NCBI RefSeq assembly: GCF_000003855.2
Contig: NW_003101652.1
Location: 170,307 to 234,306, forward strand
Source: Blastomyces gilchristii SLH14081
Taxonomy: Eukaryota > Ascomycota > Eurotiomycetes > Onygenales > Ajellomycetaceae
Reading direction: 5' to 3'
Length of the DNA stretch: 64,000 nt
Shown: positions 24,901 through 35,895 of the stretch, one piece after another
Position numbering within the stretch: the stretch's first letter is position 1
Layout of the letters: every line of letters starts with the position of its first letter
Notes under the pieces: generated by a model
What the model was told of the DNA's origin: nothing
The model's input: the letters and a program-made list of their open reading frames with translations, nothing else
The model's database searches: none
Made by a program: the position numbers and the translations under genes

Positions 24901-26517
24901 GACAGCTTCTGTGAGACAGTTGATTACATTCTCAATCAGAGATAGAGAATAGTAACTCTTTATTATCTTAGAGTTCAGATTACAGTAGTCTATATATAAT
25001 CTGAGATCTTCATTTTTCTTCTTTATGAATATCACAGAGACTTCTACAGAGATCTATGAAGATCAGATAAAGTCATTCTTTAGATTCTTTTTTATATAGA
25101 CTCATAAGATCTCTGTCTTATAATAAAAGAGCTTATAGATTAATCTTCAGAAGAGTTTCTGTTCTTTTATCAAATCTATTATCAGATTCTTCTCACAGTG
25201 AGAAGAAAGCTCAGCTGTCTTTACTAAGCTGAATATCTCTGTAAGATCTTGATATTTCTCTGATATCTGAAGCTCAGTTTTCTTGATCACAAAGTTCTCA
25301 GACATTTACAAAGTTATTATATAGATGAGCTTATCTTCTCTAATTAACTCTGCAGTATTAAATGATTCTATCTCTGTAAGTGAGTCTATTAACATTAATC
25401 AGAAGTATAAACCTGACTCAAAGACAGCTATATACAGATTATGTCTTTAAAGTTATATAAGTCTTAAGTACATGTTATCTGTGATATTTATGATAATCAC
25501 AGTTTCTGCAAATCTTCTTCAGATTCTGAAGAGATCTTAAATTCAAAGATAACTCTTATAAGTCTCTCAGTTCTCAGATCTGAGTTCTCACACTCTGCTT
25601 ATTATAAGAGCAGATTCTCAGTTTTCATCACTTAGCTTATTTACTTTACAAGCTTTAGAGACACTACAGTAATCTAAGATTCTGAGTTCATTAATACTTT
25701 TCATACTTATAGAGCAGTAGTATTATAATACAGTCTCTTCTCATAAGTAAGCATTTTCATCAGAGAAGTAACAGATTCAGATGTCAGCTTCAAGACTCTT
25801 AAGAAGACTGTTACTGACTCTGTTCATAACTTCTTAAATTTCTATTTTAATTTATTCAGATAGTTTGTACAGAGATTTTCTAATTTAGAATAGATAAAGC
25901 AGAGACTCTTTTTCTTAATCTCTCTATTATACACTCTATTTATAGAAGCTTATAAAGCTCTCTCTTTCTACTTAGTAGTCAGATATAAATCTCTCTGTAT
26001 CTTATCATCTTTCTCTGATAAATCTGTTCTCTGTTATTCTGACTCTTACAGAGCTAATCAGTGATTCACTCTTTATAGATCTGTGACTCTCACAGTGATC
26101 TGTAAGTGATGAATAAAAGTTATCAGTTTCTTCAGAGTTAAGAACTTAGAGTCTGACTTAATAAGCTTGTTCTGTATATCTTTATTCAGCTTCTTTATAA
26201 ATATCATTATTCAGGTCTTGTTTCAGAGCTCTGTTTTCACAGATCTCAATTCATATCATAATTTTATAAAGCACTGTAAGTAATCTTCATCAGATTTCTT
26301 ATCTCTTTTTCTAATATTAATGATCACAGTTCAGATATTCTCTATTCAGCTTACAGAGTCTCTTAACTTGTTCTCTAGATAGGTCTTGAGAACAGACTAG
26401 TAAGATCTCTTATAATCATTCTCCAGATAATTCAGTTATTTCTTGACTTCAGTGTAGTAGAGATCTGTCATTATATAGATGACAGCTTCTTCATCTTTCA
26501 TATCACATAGTCAGTCA
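21675..26517 (-). pseudogene. M2 gag-pol remnant (5' part of the internal region as far as preserved)
   Basis: Collinear with M1 16170-20945. It carries the chromodomain (about 22090-22210), integrase (22470-23520), RNase H/RT (23970-25250), protease region and gag as far as a GACAGCTTCTTCATC block. It is more mutated than M1; the longest open frames are antisense (for example 24761-24952). It ends at a junction with LINE sequence at about 26517. Confidence 0.8.
21879..21919. repeat. Poly(T) tract of 41 nt within M2
   Basis: A pure T run at the junction of pol and the post-pol region of M2. M1 has only a six-T run at the matching site (near 16364-16370), P1 has AAAAAA, and P2 has 32 A (48953-48984). 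It is a homopolymer that has expanded in two copies. Confidence 0.9.
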
Positions 26518-26518
26518 G

Positions 26519-26960
26519 GTTATCCCCCATTCTCCCCTACCACACCACAACCCCGGGCCAAATTGCCATACAAATTGTAAGGTGAAGAGACCTAGCCATA
26601 TGCATCAATCTTCTCGATTTTGGAAGATCCCCGATCTGTAGTTGTGAAGATATCTGAGGAGCGACCTCCGCGAAAACCCTGTCCATCTTTGATGTTCCAA
26701 AACACCAACGCCAAGTCCCACCCTCGTACCGCCCTTCCTAATCTGGCCCATCCCCGGCAGAAAAATACAAAAAGATACCTCGGCGATAATATCAAGCACA
26801 TAACCAACAGCCACTTCTGAAGTGCAACCTCCGCGGTCTGTCTTCAGTGTATCTAGACATCAACACCAAGTCTCACCCTCATACCACCCCTCTCAATCTG
26901 GCCCATCCCCGGCAGAAAAGTACAAAAAGATACCTCAGCAACTGTATTTGATACATAATC
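26519..26960 (+). repeat. GC-rich 5' segment of LINE L2, inverted counterpart of 4192-4640
   Basis: This segment keeps CpGs and CC/GG runs (for example CCACCACAACCCCGGGCC near 26541) in the middle of hypermutated DNA. It differs from the L1 counterpart at few positions, nearly all transitions. It includes both units of the 155-bp duplication in reverse orientation (around 26760 and 26915). Small open frames on either strand (26592-26820) have no recognisable domain. Confidence 0.6.
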
Positions 26961-28006
26961 AGCAGACACAACAACTATAAAATCAGTATACTTCAAGGTC
27001 TGACTGAGCCTTTGATCCCTGCACAGTGAGATATATTAAATCTAGTTTTAATACCTCAATATTCAATAGATTCTGTAAGAGATTGAGAACAGCAATACTA
27101 GGTTTCTATTGAATTTAAGAATTAACTCTATATTGATATAATCATTGATAAAGTCTTCTATTTTGAGATATAAATAATCAGTTTCTCTACATCTCACTGA
27201 CAATATTTATATTATTATATAGAAACAGACTTATATTCTCTATAATATCAAGACTCTGAAGAGAGAAAGTCTTGATAGAGAGTATATAGTAGTGTATATT
27301 TTAGTAGTTTCTATCTCATTCTTCTACAGCAGTTAATGCAAAAAAAAAAAAGATCTTAGAAATAGTTTTTTACTTCTCTTGAAAAAGTAAGATGTTTTTC
27401 TCTGAATTTTATACAATATTCTTACAAAGAATAAAAAACAGAGCTGTTTTCTGTCATAATTTCATATTCTTTTAAGTAAGAATTACTTTTTCAGTGACTG
27501 AAGAGCTTTCATTAATACTTAATTCTTTTTTACACTCTTTATTAACTGATTTGAGTTGCACACTTGTTGTGTGAGAAGAATTGAATGATTTAGAATAAAA
27601 TTAAATAGTTTTAATCAATTTCTCTGCAAAAAATTGATTTATTTTTTGTCAGTTTTTCTCTTAAAAACTGTCATATTATCTGATTTATTATCAATTGATA
27701 TTATACTTTTTCTCACTGTATCTTAAGAAAGAGATTGTAAAGATTTTATTGATTTATCTCAAAAATCAATTTTAGTTTATTAGATTCTCTTCAAAAATCT
27801 AACCTAGTTACTGAACTAGTGTGAAAAAAATCAGATATTTTATATATAAAAGTCTTTTATTCTTCTTTTGAAACAGTCTAATCAACTTTTCAATTGAAAA
27901 CAGACTTAGAAACCTCTTAATTGAAACAGTCTGATCAACTTTTCAAAAGAGTTTAATACATATCTCAATTGAAACAGTCTGATCAAGTTTTCATTGAGTA
28001 AGAATA

Positions 28007-29600
28007 ATAAGTTCAAAAATTTACTCTGTTGATGTGAAAAAAGATGCTTTCTCAAATGCTATTTCTGAGATTGAAATTCTGAAGAGAAGAAAGAAAGAAG
28101 AAATAGAGAAATAACAAGTTCTTGAAATACAGAAACTTGAAAAAGCAAGCAAGATTCTTGAAAAGCAGTGTCTGAGTGAGATAAATGAAGAAGTTCTGTT
28201 AATTCTTCATACTCAGACTAGACAACTACAGAAGATGATTAAGTTTAAACTTGGAATTTCAAACACAGTTCAAAAAACATTGAAAATTTCTAGTATAATC
28301 ACTGACTTTTCATCTTGCTCTTCTTTCTTCTTTTCTACTTCTTCTTCTTCTTTGAATCAGAAGAAAACATATGCTCAAGCAGCTGAATCTGCTATCTCTA
28401 AATCTGCTATCTCAAAACATGCTCAAAATCCTGAGAAAACTGAGAAGAATAATGCTCATACTTCTATTAATAGAAAGATGAAGAAAAAAATATAAAAGAA
28501 GAAAAACTTTCAAATCTCCAGAAATAGAAGACTTATTCTCAAAGTCTCAAATCAGGACATCTTGCAAAGGAACAAGCTAAACTCAAATCTTATTTTCAGA
28601 ATCAGAAATGAAATTAATCAGCAGTTCTTTTCTCAGTTAATAACTGATATTAAAGTTCAAAAATCAGTTATAGCTTCAATTGAGTTATTCTTCTTTAAAA
28701 ACTCTATCATTCTGACTATAATGTCTGAATTCAGTGCAGAATTCCTTATTCAGAATGAGAATCTCTGAAAATCAGCAGTAGAATCTTTGTTAAATATAAT
28801 AATTCTATCTGAGAGAGATAAAAAGTGAGACAAATTCATTCTTTATAATATTTCAGTTGAAATTTTTGACTGTGAAGAGAGAATGCTACTTCTCAAAAAT
28901 AAATTAGAAGAATACAACTCTATTCAACTGAGAAAAGAGCCTGTATGACTAAATTCAATTAAGTTCAGATAAAACAGAAGAAATGCCTCTGTTCTAGTAT
29001 ATATAAAGACACTTGAACAGTCAAAGATCTCTGAAGTAAGAGTAGCAGATTTGAAAATGAGAGTTCATGATTAAGAATGAATCTCAAAGCTTAAACACAG
29101 TGTTCAAACTATCAAAGATATGAATACTTTACAATCTTCTATTTCAGAGACTTAAAATGTGCATTCTGTGTCAGAAATCATAAAACTAGTGAGTATAAAT
29201 GTGAAACATGCTTAAAAAGAGATGAAATATGTCAATACACTCTGCTTAAATACTCTAATTGCAAAGAAAAACATGCATCTAGCTTAAAAGAATGTATATT
29301 TACTTCAAGAACTCAAAAGAACTGAAGAAAAGATGAAGCTCAAAGCAAATCTAGAACTGAAGAGAATAGTCAAGTCAGTAAACTCACAACTGCAAGCTTA
29401 AAAAGAAGAAACTCTTAACTATCTAAATCTTCAAACTTCAATTCTTCAGCTAAATGTAAATAGAATTTGAATTCTTAAACTTCTATTAAGATTAGAGAAT
29501 TGAGAAATGACTTTAGTGATAAATTAGATATAATATAAGCAGTTAAGATTTCTACTTTTCAGAATGGTTATAATATACTATCTGATGATAGTGATTAGAT
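28007..29600 (+). pseudogene. LINE ORF1 (copy L2), decayed, start codon lost
   Basis: The start codon used in L1 is ATA here (28007-28009). Open pieces at 28235-28495 and 28562-28768 are in that frame and include the Ser-rich stretch and a KKTYAQAAESAISKS segment. The cysteine knuckles (29101-29300) sit in a different frame, so at least one small indel has occurred. Several knuckle Cys codons are now Tyr (TGT to TAT). Confidence 0.75.
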
Positions 29601-29621
29601 TCTACTCTACTCTCTTTTAGT

Positions 29622-32600
29622 ATGAATATATAACAAAAACAATAAAAAAAGTTTAAAAACTCTTCAAAAATCATATTTATTCAAAATAATGTGAATAGAA
29701 ACTCAAATTATATTTATTCTTATCTTTAAATTACATTTGAATAAAAAGTGAATTTTATACTGCTTCAGAAGTTGAATTTTGATGCTGAGCAAAAATATGT
29801 CATTTCTCATTCAAGCTACTACTGCTTTTTATCTCAAAAGTCTGAGATAAAGTCAAGAGTAGTGATCTATGAAAGAAAGAGATCAAGATATTAATTTAAT
29901 CTAAGATTTGATATTATGTCTGACTCTGATATTCTGATGAGTGATGTTATAGATAAAGAGAATGAGTTTAATATTATACAGCTTATAAATATCTATAATA
30001 AAAAGTCATTGAAGAAAAATAATAACATCTGAATAATTAATAGAGAATTTCTGAATATAACTTTATTAAGAAACTCTATAATTATAGAAGATTTCAATAC
30101 ACATTATCTCTGATGAAATTCAGAATATAAAAGAGCAGTAAGAGCTGATAATCTGATTGAATAAATCTTTGAGTATTTAATAGATTTAGTTAACAAGTCT
30201 GATCAACAAATATTCTTTAGAAAAGATATGAAACAGAAATCTATTATAGATCTAATCTTCATATCACAAAATCTAATAGAAAAAAGACTTGTAAACTGAT
30301 TTATTAATTCAAATGAGACATCAGAATCAGGTCATGAGATTATTTAATTTAATATTAAACTGAGTGAGAAATAAATGAGTGAAAATTCTCTTCTCTCTAA
30401 TCAGTTTAACTTTGAAAAAGCTGACTGAAAGACAGTTAAAGAAAGTATAAAACTGTTAAAATCTGAAAGACAGAGTGAGCTGTATTGAAATCCTGGTCAA
30501 GATATCTCAAATAAAATGCTTAAGAATAGAGTGAAGCTCATTACATCTATTATTCTAGCAAGTATTAAAGATAATATTTCAAAGAGAAAGTCTTCTGAGT
30601 ATTCAAAATCTTGATGAAATGAGAATATTATATCTAAAAGAAAACAATTGACTACTACTAGAAGAGATTGAAAGAATGATGTAATTTCTGATAAAGAGTT
30701 CAAAGCTGTCAGAAATGAATATTTTTCAGATATTAAAAAAGCTAAAACAGACTGCTAGAATAAATTTCTTGAAGAAGTATAAGAAAAAGAAGTTTTTAAA
30801 GCTTTTAACTATACTAAAACAAGAAGTGTAGCAAAACTTTCAATCTTAGAATATGAGTTTCAGAATGAATCATATACAGCAAACTCTTTTGAGAAAAAAT
30901 GTCAAGCTTTTATAAGAACTCTCTTTCAAAACTCATCAGATTCAGATTCAGAGAAAGAGAATATATTACTTCTTAACTATATTAATGAAAATGACTGAGA
31001 ATAGCCTGATCTTACTTAAGATGAATTAGAGTCAGCTATCTTCTCAAGTTCAGTTAAGACTGCTGCAGGGCCTGATTCAATTAATCACTTGATTATTCAA
31101 AATATATACTTCTACTTAAAGAATGAATATTTTGAGCTCTTTTTCAATCTCTTGAAAAATGAATATCATTCTGAATGCTGAAGAGAAGTTACTGAAGTGA
31201 TTCTTACAAAATCTAATAGAAAAACTTCAATTCTTAAGTTATATAGAGTAATATCTCTATTGAACTGTCTAGAAAAGGTTTTAGAAAAGATAATAGCTAC
31301 TTAACTATCTTTTATAAGCTCTATCAGTAATTCTCTTTTATTCAGTGAATAAATAAGAGATAGAAAACAGTGCTCTGCAATTGACACTGTTCTCTCAGTT
31401 ATTCATGATATTCAAATAGCAAAGCATGAAGATCTGGTCTCAACTGCAGTTTTTATTGATATAAAAGAAGCATTTAATCATGTTTCAAAGTCAAAGTTAA
31501 TTCAGATATTGAAGATGTTAAAACTGTCACTTTCTCTAATAAAATGAGTAAACTGTTTTATATCTAAAAGAATTATACAACTTTTCTTTGATGAAATGAA
31601 ATAAGACAAGACTGAGATAAAAATAGAAGTATCATAAGAATCTTCAATCTCACTCATTTTATTTGCAATATACACTGCATATCTATTCAAAAATAGAAAT
31701 ATGAGAATAGTGTAATCTCTGAGTTATATGAATAATATTGATCTAGTCTACAGCTCAAAAACTATCAAAGAGAATTTAAAAGTGATTGAAGAAGCTGTAA
31801 AGAAAATCTTTGTTAGAGCAGATATCAATCAAATTCAATTTAATATAAATAAAACTGAGTTAATTCATTTCTTTTCTAGATTCAATAAGAAAGAACTATC
31901 TCTAACTCTTTTAAATAGAGAGATTAAACCCAGTGTAAATATCAAATAATTAGAAGTATGATTAAACTTCAAGTTGAATTTTAAACATCACATTTAACAA
32001 AGAACTGTCAAGGCAGAAAGACTATTAAACAACATAATCAGACTATTAAATACAGAGAGAGGTCTATTCTTCCAGGCTATGAGACAGTTATATATAGTCT
32101 GTATTACATCAGTAGCTGATTATAAAGTTCAAGTTTAATGAAATAATTAAGAGAATTTCACTGAACTCTTTTAAAGTCTGTAAAACAGAGTCTTGAGAAG
32201 AATTCTGAGAGTATTCAAATCATCTTCTATTAAAGCAATGAAAATTAAAGCTTCAATTTCTTCTTCTGCTATTAGATTTGAAAAGATCTGTATGAACTAT
32301 GCTCTGAGAGTTATAAAGATGAGCTTAAATCATATAATCAGAGAAAGAGTCTCTTCTTCATTTTCATTAATTAACTCTGGAAATGAACTGAATTGAAATA
32401 GATTTCTTGATTGAAATGAAAATAATTCTTCAAAGAAAATGTCTTCTCAACTGTACAGACTATGCTCTCTGATTAAAAATCAATTTTCTTCTGTAAATAT
32501 TGAAAAAGTTGATCATAAGAAGTTATCTTTCTGAAGAGAAAAGCTTGAATCTCTTATAGACTTATAAATAAGTGAACTATCAAAAGAGAAAGAATATGAA

Positions 32601-33578
32601 CAGTATTTGAAGAGAATTTCTACAATCATTATAAAAGACTCTATTCTGATTTATTCAGATGACTCAAAAAATGAGAATTTGAATAGATTAGACACAGACA
32701 TTGCTTATACTGAAGATAATATCAATTTTATCTCAGATTTCTGAAATCTAGGCTGTGAATCTGAAGTCTTTGATACTGAACTATTTACAATAGTGAAAGC
32801 TTTCAAACTCATAGAAATAAAATCTTATAAAAGAGGAAATAGTTTGAAAGAGATATGAGTATTCTCTGATAGTCAAGCTGCTTTAAAAAGACTTAGAAAT
32901 AGTCAGATTTATAATGATCAAATGAATCTTGAACTGATCTTAAACTCTGTTTTGAAAATTCAAAAGAGAAGAATATCAAAGCTGATAATTCATCTGCACT
33001 GAGTTCCTGCTTATATGAATATTCATGATAATGAATTGACTGATTCAGCTGTAAAAAAGAGTGCAGAATTAAGCAGATCTATTCAAAAAATTATATTCTG
33101 ATCTTTTATAAAGAGAAAAATAAAAGAATCTTGTTTAGATAAGTGAAATGAAAGCTGGCAGAAACAAAAGAAGAGTATACATTATTCAAGATTTGAAACA
33201 AAACTCAAGTGAAAATCTTGTTTAATTAAATATAAAAAGAAAATATTCTCATCTATAATACAGCTGAAACTAGAATATGACTATTTCAAATCTTATATAC
33301 AAAGATTTGATAATAGATTTGACTTAATAGAATGCTCATTCTGCAATGCAAATGAGAATTCTGAGTATATTGTAATGTACTGTGCATTATACAATAGTCT
33401 CAGAGTCAGATTGAAAGAGAAGTATGATTTAAATCAATTAAATATGAGATTCTTATTCTCAACTGAGACAGAAATTAAATACTTAATAGACTTTCTATCA
33501 GAAACTCAAGCAGCTACAAGAAAATGACTAAATTCTGAATTATCTGAATATGAAGAGGAGAAAATCAATCAGATATAG
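29622..33578 (+). pseudogene. LINE ORF2 (copy L2): endonuclease, reverse transcriptase, RNase H, zinc finger
   Basis: A single frame runs from the ATG at 29622 to the TAG at 33576-33578. Landmarks in that frame are EDFNTHYL plus two TGA for Trp (endonuclease, 30087-30117), VFIDIKEAFNHVS (RT, about 31450), a former G-x-P-Q-G-S block leading into LFAIYTAYLF (about 31630-31690), and YMNN at 31725-31736 where YVDD/YMDD is expected, both Asp codons now AAT. RNase H follows (about 32640-33070) and then a CX2CX7HX4C finger (about 33330-33385) with mutated residues. Domain order matches RNase H-bearing Tad1/I-type LINEs. It is dead. Confidence 0.85.
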
Positions 33579-33940
33579 TCTGTTAAAACAGCTATATACT
33601 ATCTTTTAATAATTTGTTTTGTTGCAGTCTCTCTTTACTTTATCTTTTCCTTTCAATTTCTTTCTATCTATCTATTTAATGTGTCTATCTTTAAGACTGT
33701 GTTCTCTTTCTCTTTTCCTTTGTCATGATATTGTCAAATAATTTCAAAGTATCAGAAGATGTTAAAACACTGCAATTTGTAAACAGTTTTTATATTCTAA
33801 GCTGGAATTTTCTGATTTTGCATATCTGAAATTGATGAATGTATAATAGTTAACTTTACAGATATAGGAAAAACCCTGAGAAGTAAAAGTTCTCAGATAG
33901 ATGTCATAGTCTCTGACTGCATACATCTATAATTGAAGAA

Positions 33941-33956
33941 TAATAATAATAATAAT
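33941..33956 (+). repeat. (TAA)n 3' tail of LINE L2
   Basis: The LINE ends in TAATAATAATAATAAT, matching the tails of L3 (before 14804) and L4 (TTA repeats, 34584-34600, minus strand). A TAA tail in place of poly(A) is known from the I-type LINE group. Confidence 0.85.
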
Positions 33957-34299
33957 GATTTTTACTTCCTAATTTAAATTATTTTTATTGTTTTAAATGA
34001 CTTTAAATCTCATTTAAGTATTATCAAAAAGTGTTACTTTTTTAAAAGAGTAAAAATAATTTAAAAAAAACCTTAAAATGTCTAAAAATAGTAACTTTAT
34101 ACTAAGAATGAGACTAAATGAGATCAAATGAGATCACTTTCTTATTTTTTCTAAGTCATGATTTCATTTTGAGATCTGATATATAGTTACTTTGTATGTT
34201 TTTTTAATAATTAGTCTTAGCAGAATTCATACTAAAAAATGTATAAGATCGGATTAAATGAGACTAAATATGAAATTTATAATATCAGCAGCCAGTCTA
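33957..34299 (+). mobile_element. Right-hand fragment of the 506-bp TIR element (non-autonomous DNA transposon)
   Basis: 343 bp collinear with 53189-53531, ending at the right terminus CAGCCAGTCTA (CGGCCAGTCTA in the complete copy). The left 163 bp are missing; LINE L2 ends exactly where the fragment begins, so the LINE probably inserted into this copy. Confidence 0.75.
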
Positions 34300-34583
34300 A
34301 CTATAATAATATATATTGACTGATTTCATATTTTTTAACAGTCTCAGTGTAATTAGAGATTAATTGTGCATTTAAATTATCAATTACTACTTATATAACT
34401 ACTTCATAGTGCATGTTGTAGATATTTGAAGATGAATCAAAAAATGAAGATTGAGCGGGCATTAAGTGTACGCGGGCGTTGAGTGATTGATTACATTATC
34501 AATTAAAAGACCTCACTTTTTATTATTATTATTAAAGTTTAAAATAACTGTACAAGCAGCAGCAGCAGTAGTGATAACAGTAG
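34300..34583. other. Short AT-rich stretch between TIR fragment and LINE L4
   Basis: No coding frame or known element. It keeps a few unmutated bits (GAGCGGGCATTAAG and TACGCGGGCGTTGAG, 34450-34485) and a CAG microsatellite (about 34554-34570). It may be old single-copy DNA in which the repeats landed. Confidence 0.5.
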
Positions 34584-35606
34584 TTATTATTATTATTATT
34601 CTTCTTCAATTATAGATGTATGCAGTCATAGACTATAATATCTATCTGAGAACTAAAAGTTCTCAGAGTTTTTCTAATGTCTATAAAGTTAACTATTATA
34701 CATTTATCAATTTCAGATACACAAAATCAAAAAATTTCAGCTCAGAATATAAAAACTCTTTATAAATTACAGTATTTTAACACCTTCTGATAGTTTGAAA
34801 TCATTTGAAAATATCATGACAAAGAGAAAGAGAATAAAGTCTTAAAGATAGACATATTAAATAAGTAGATAGAAAAGAATAGAAAAGAAAAAGTAAAGTA
34901 AAGAGAGACTATAATAAAACAAATTATTAAAAGATAGTGTATAGCTATTTTAACAGACTATATCTGATTAATTTTCTTCTCTTTATATTCAGATATTTCT
35001 GAATTTAGTCATTTTCTTATAGTTGCTTAAGTTTCTAATAGAAAGTCTATTAAGTATTTAATTTCTGTCTCAGTTGAGAATAAGAATCTTATATTTACTT
35101 AATTTAGATTATACTTCTCTTTCAATCTGACTCTGAGACTATTGTATAATACACAGTGTAATATAATATACTCAGAATTTTCATTTATATTACAGAATAA
35201 GTATTCTCTTGAATCAAATCTATCATTAAACCTTTGTATATAAGATTTGAAATAATCATATTCTAGTTTCAGCGGAATTATAGATGAGAATATTTTCTTT
35301 TTATATTTAATTAAACAAGATTTTCACTTGAGTTTTATTTTAAATCTTCAATAATGTATACTTTTCTTTTATTTCTATCAGCTTTTATTTCACTTATTTA
35401 AATAAGATTCTTTTATCTTTCTCTTTATAAAAGATCAGAATACTATTTTTTAAATAGATCTGCTTAATTCTAAACTCTTTTTTACAGCTGAATCAGTCAA
35501 TTCATTGTCATGAATGTTCATATAAGCAGAAACTCAGTGCAGATGAATTATCAGTTTTAATGTTCTTCTCTTTTGAATTTTCAAAACAGAGTTTAAAATT
35601 AGTTCA
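34584..35606 (-). mobile_element. LINE copy L4, 5'-truncated, minus strand
   Basis: About 1.0 kb. The (TAA)n tail appears as TTATTATTATTATTATT at 34584-34600 and the sequence matches the 3' UTR and ORF2 C-terminus of L2 up to the RNase H region (about 32933 of L2). CAG-rich sequence lies on both sides (34550-34583 and 35607-35632), but I could not define a clean target duplication. It faces L2 tail to tail. Confidence 0.85.
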
Positions 35607-35637
35607 ATGACAGCAGCAGTGACAGTGGCACCTGCAG

Positions 35638-35895
35638 TGTAAGAAATCCCGCTTCTCACGGATTCTTTACCTCTATTTCTATCTCTCGCGTAATTAATAG
35701 GGTTAGCAGCCCTTGGCTACACACAACTATATAGACTGAAGTTTGTGAATACTATTTATAACTCAGCTTGAATACTATTATATATTAAATCTCTACATTT
35801 TATCTTTCTACTGTAAATACTTCTAGTAGTTAATAGTATATATCATGTCAAGCTGCAAACATCTGAATAATTATCTGTGAGTACTTATTCTTATA
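35638..35895 (+). repeat. Family A LTR, 5' LTR of P1
   Basis: 258 bp, beginning TGTAAGAAATCCCGC and ending ATTCTTATA. The first 70 bp keep CpGs (CTCTCGCG) while the second half is fully depleted. Confidence 0.92.

Larger units (their letters stand above)
10950..26517 (-). mobile_element. Family A Ty3/gypsy chromovirus M2, split by M1 and missing its 5' end
   Basis: The 3' LTR is 10950-11207. The internal region is 11208-12693, resumes at 21675 and ends at 26517, where it joins the 5' segment of LINE L2 inside gag. The two halves fit together exactly: CTGAA at 12689-12693 is repeated at 21670-21674, the 5-bp target duplication of M1. Alignment to M1 covers the post-pol region, chromodomain, integrase, RNase H, RT, protease and gag up to the GACTGTGTGATATG-type block. 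The 5' LTR is absent. M2 itself entered family B at 10949 (left flank ACATA). Confidence 0.85.
26519..33956 (+). mobile_element. LINE copy L2 (Tad1/I-like), near full length, plus strand
   Basis: It has a GC-richer 5' segment (26519-26960), an AT-rich leader, ORF1 from 28007, ORF2 (29622-33578), a 3' UTR of about 360 bp and a (TAA)n tail ending near 33956. The first 4.65 kb are an inverted copy of L1. ORF2 spans exactly 1,319 codons including stop, with no net frameshift, although it is riddled with stops. No target-site duplication is found: the 5' side abuts family A gag and the 3' side abuts the middle of a TIR element, so the ends have been rearranged. Confidence 0.85.

Noticed and set aside
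34554..35632. CAG-rich sequence on both sides of LINE L4 as its target-site duplication.
   Set aside because: The two flanks share only CAG/GTGA motifs with gaps; no single contiguous duplication can be drawn, so it may just be a microsatellite.
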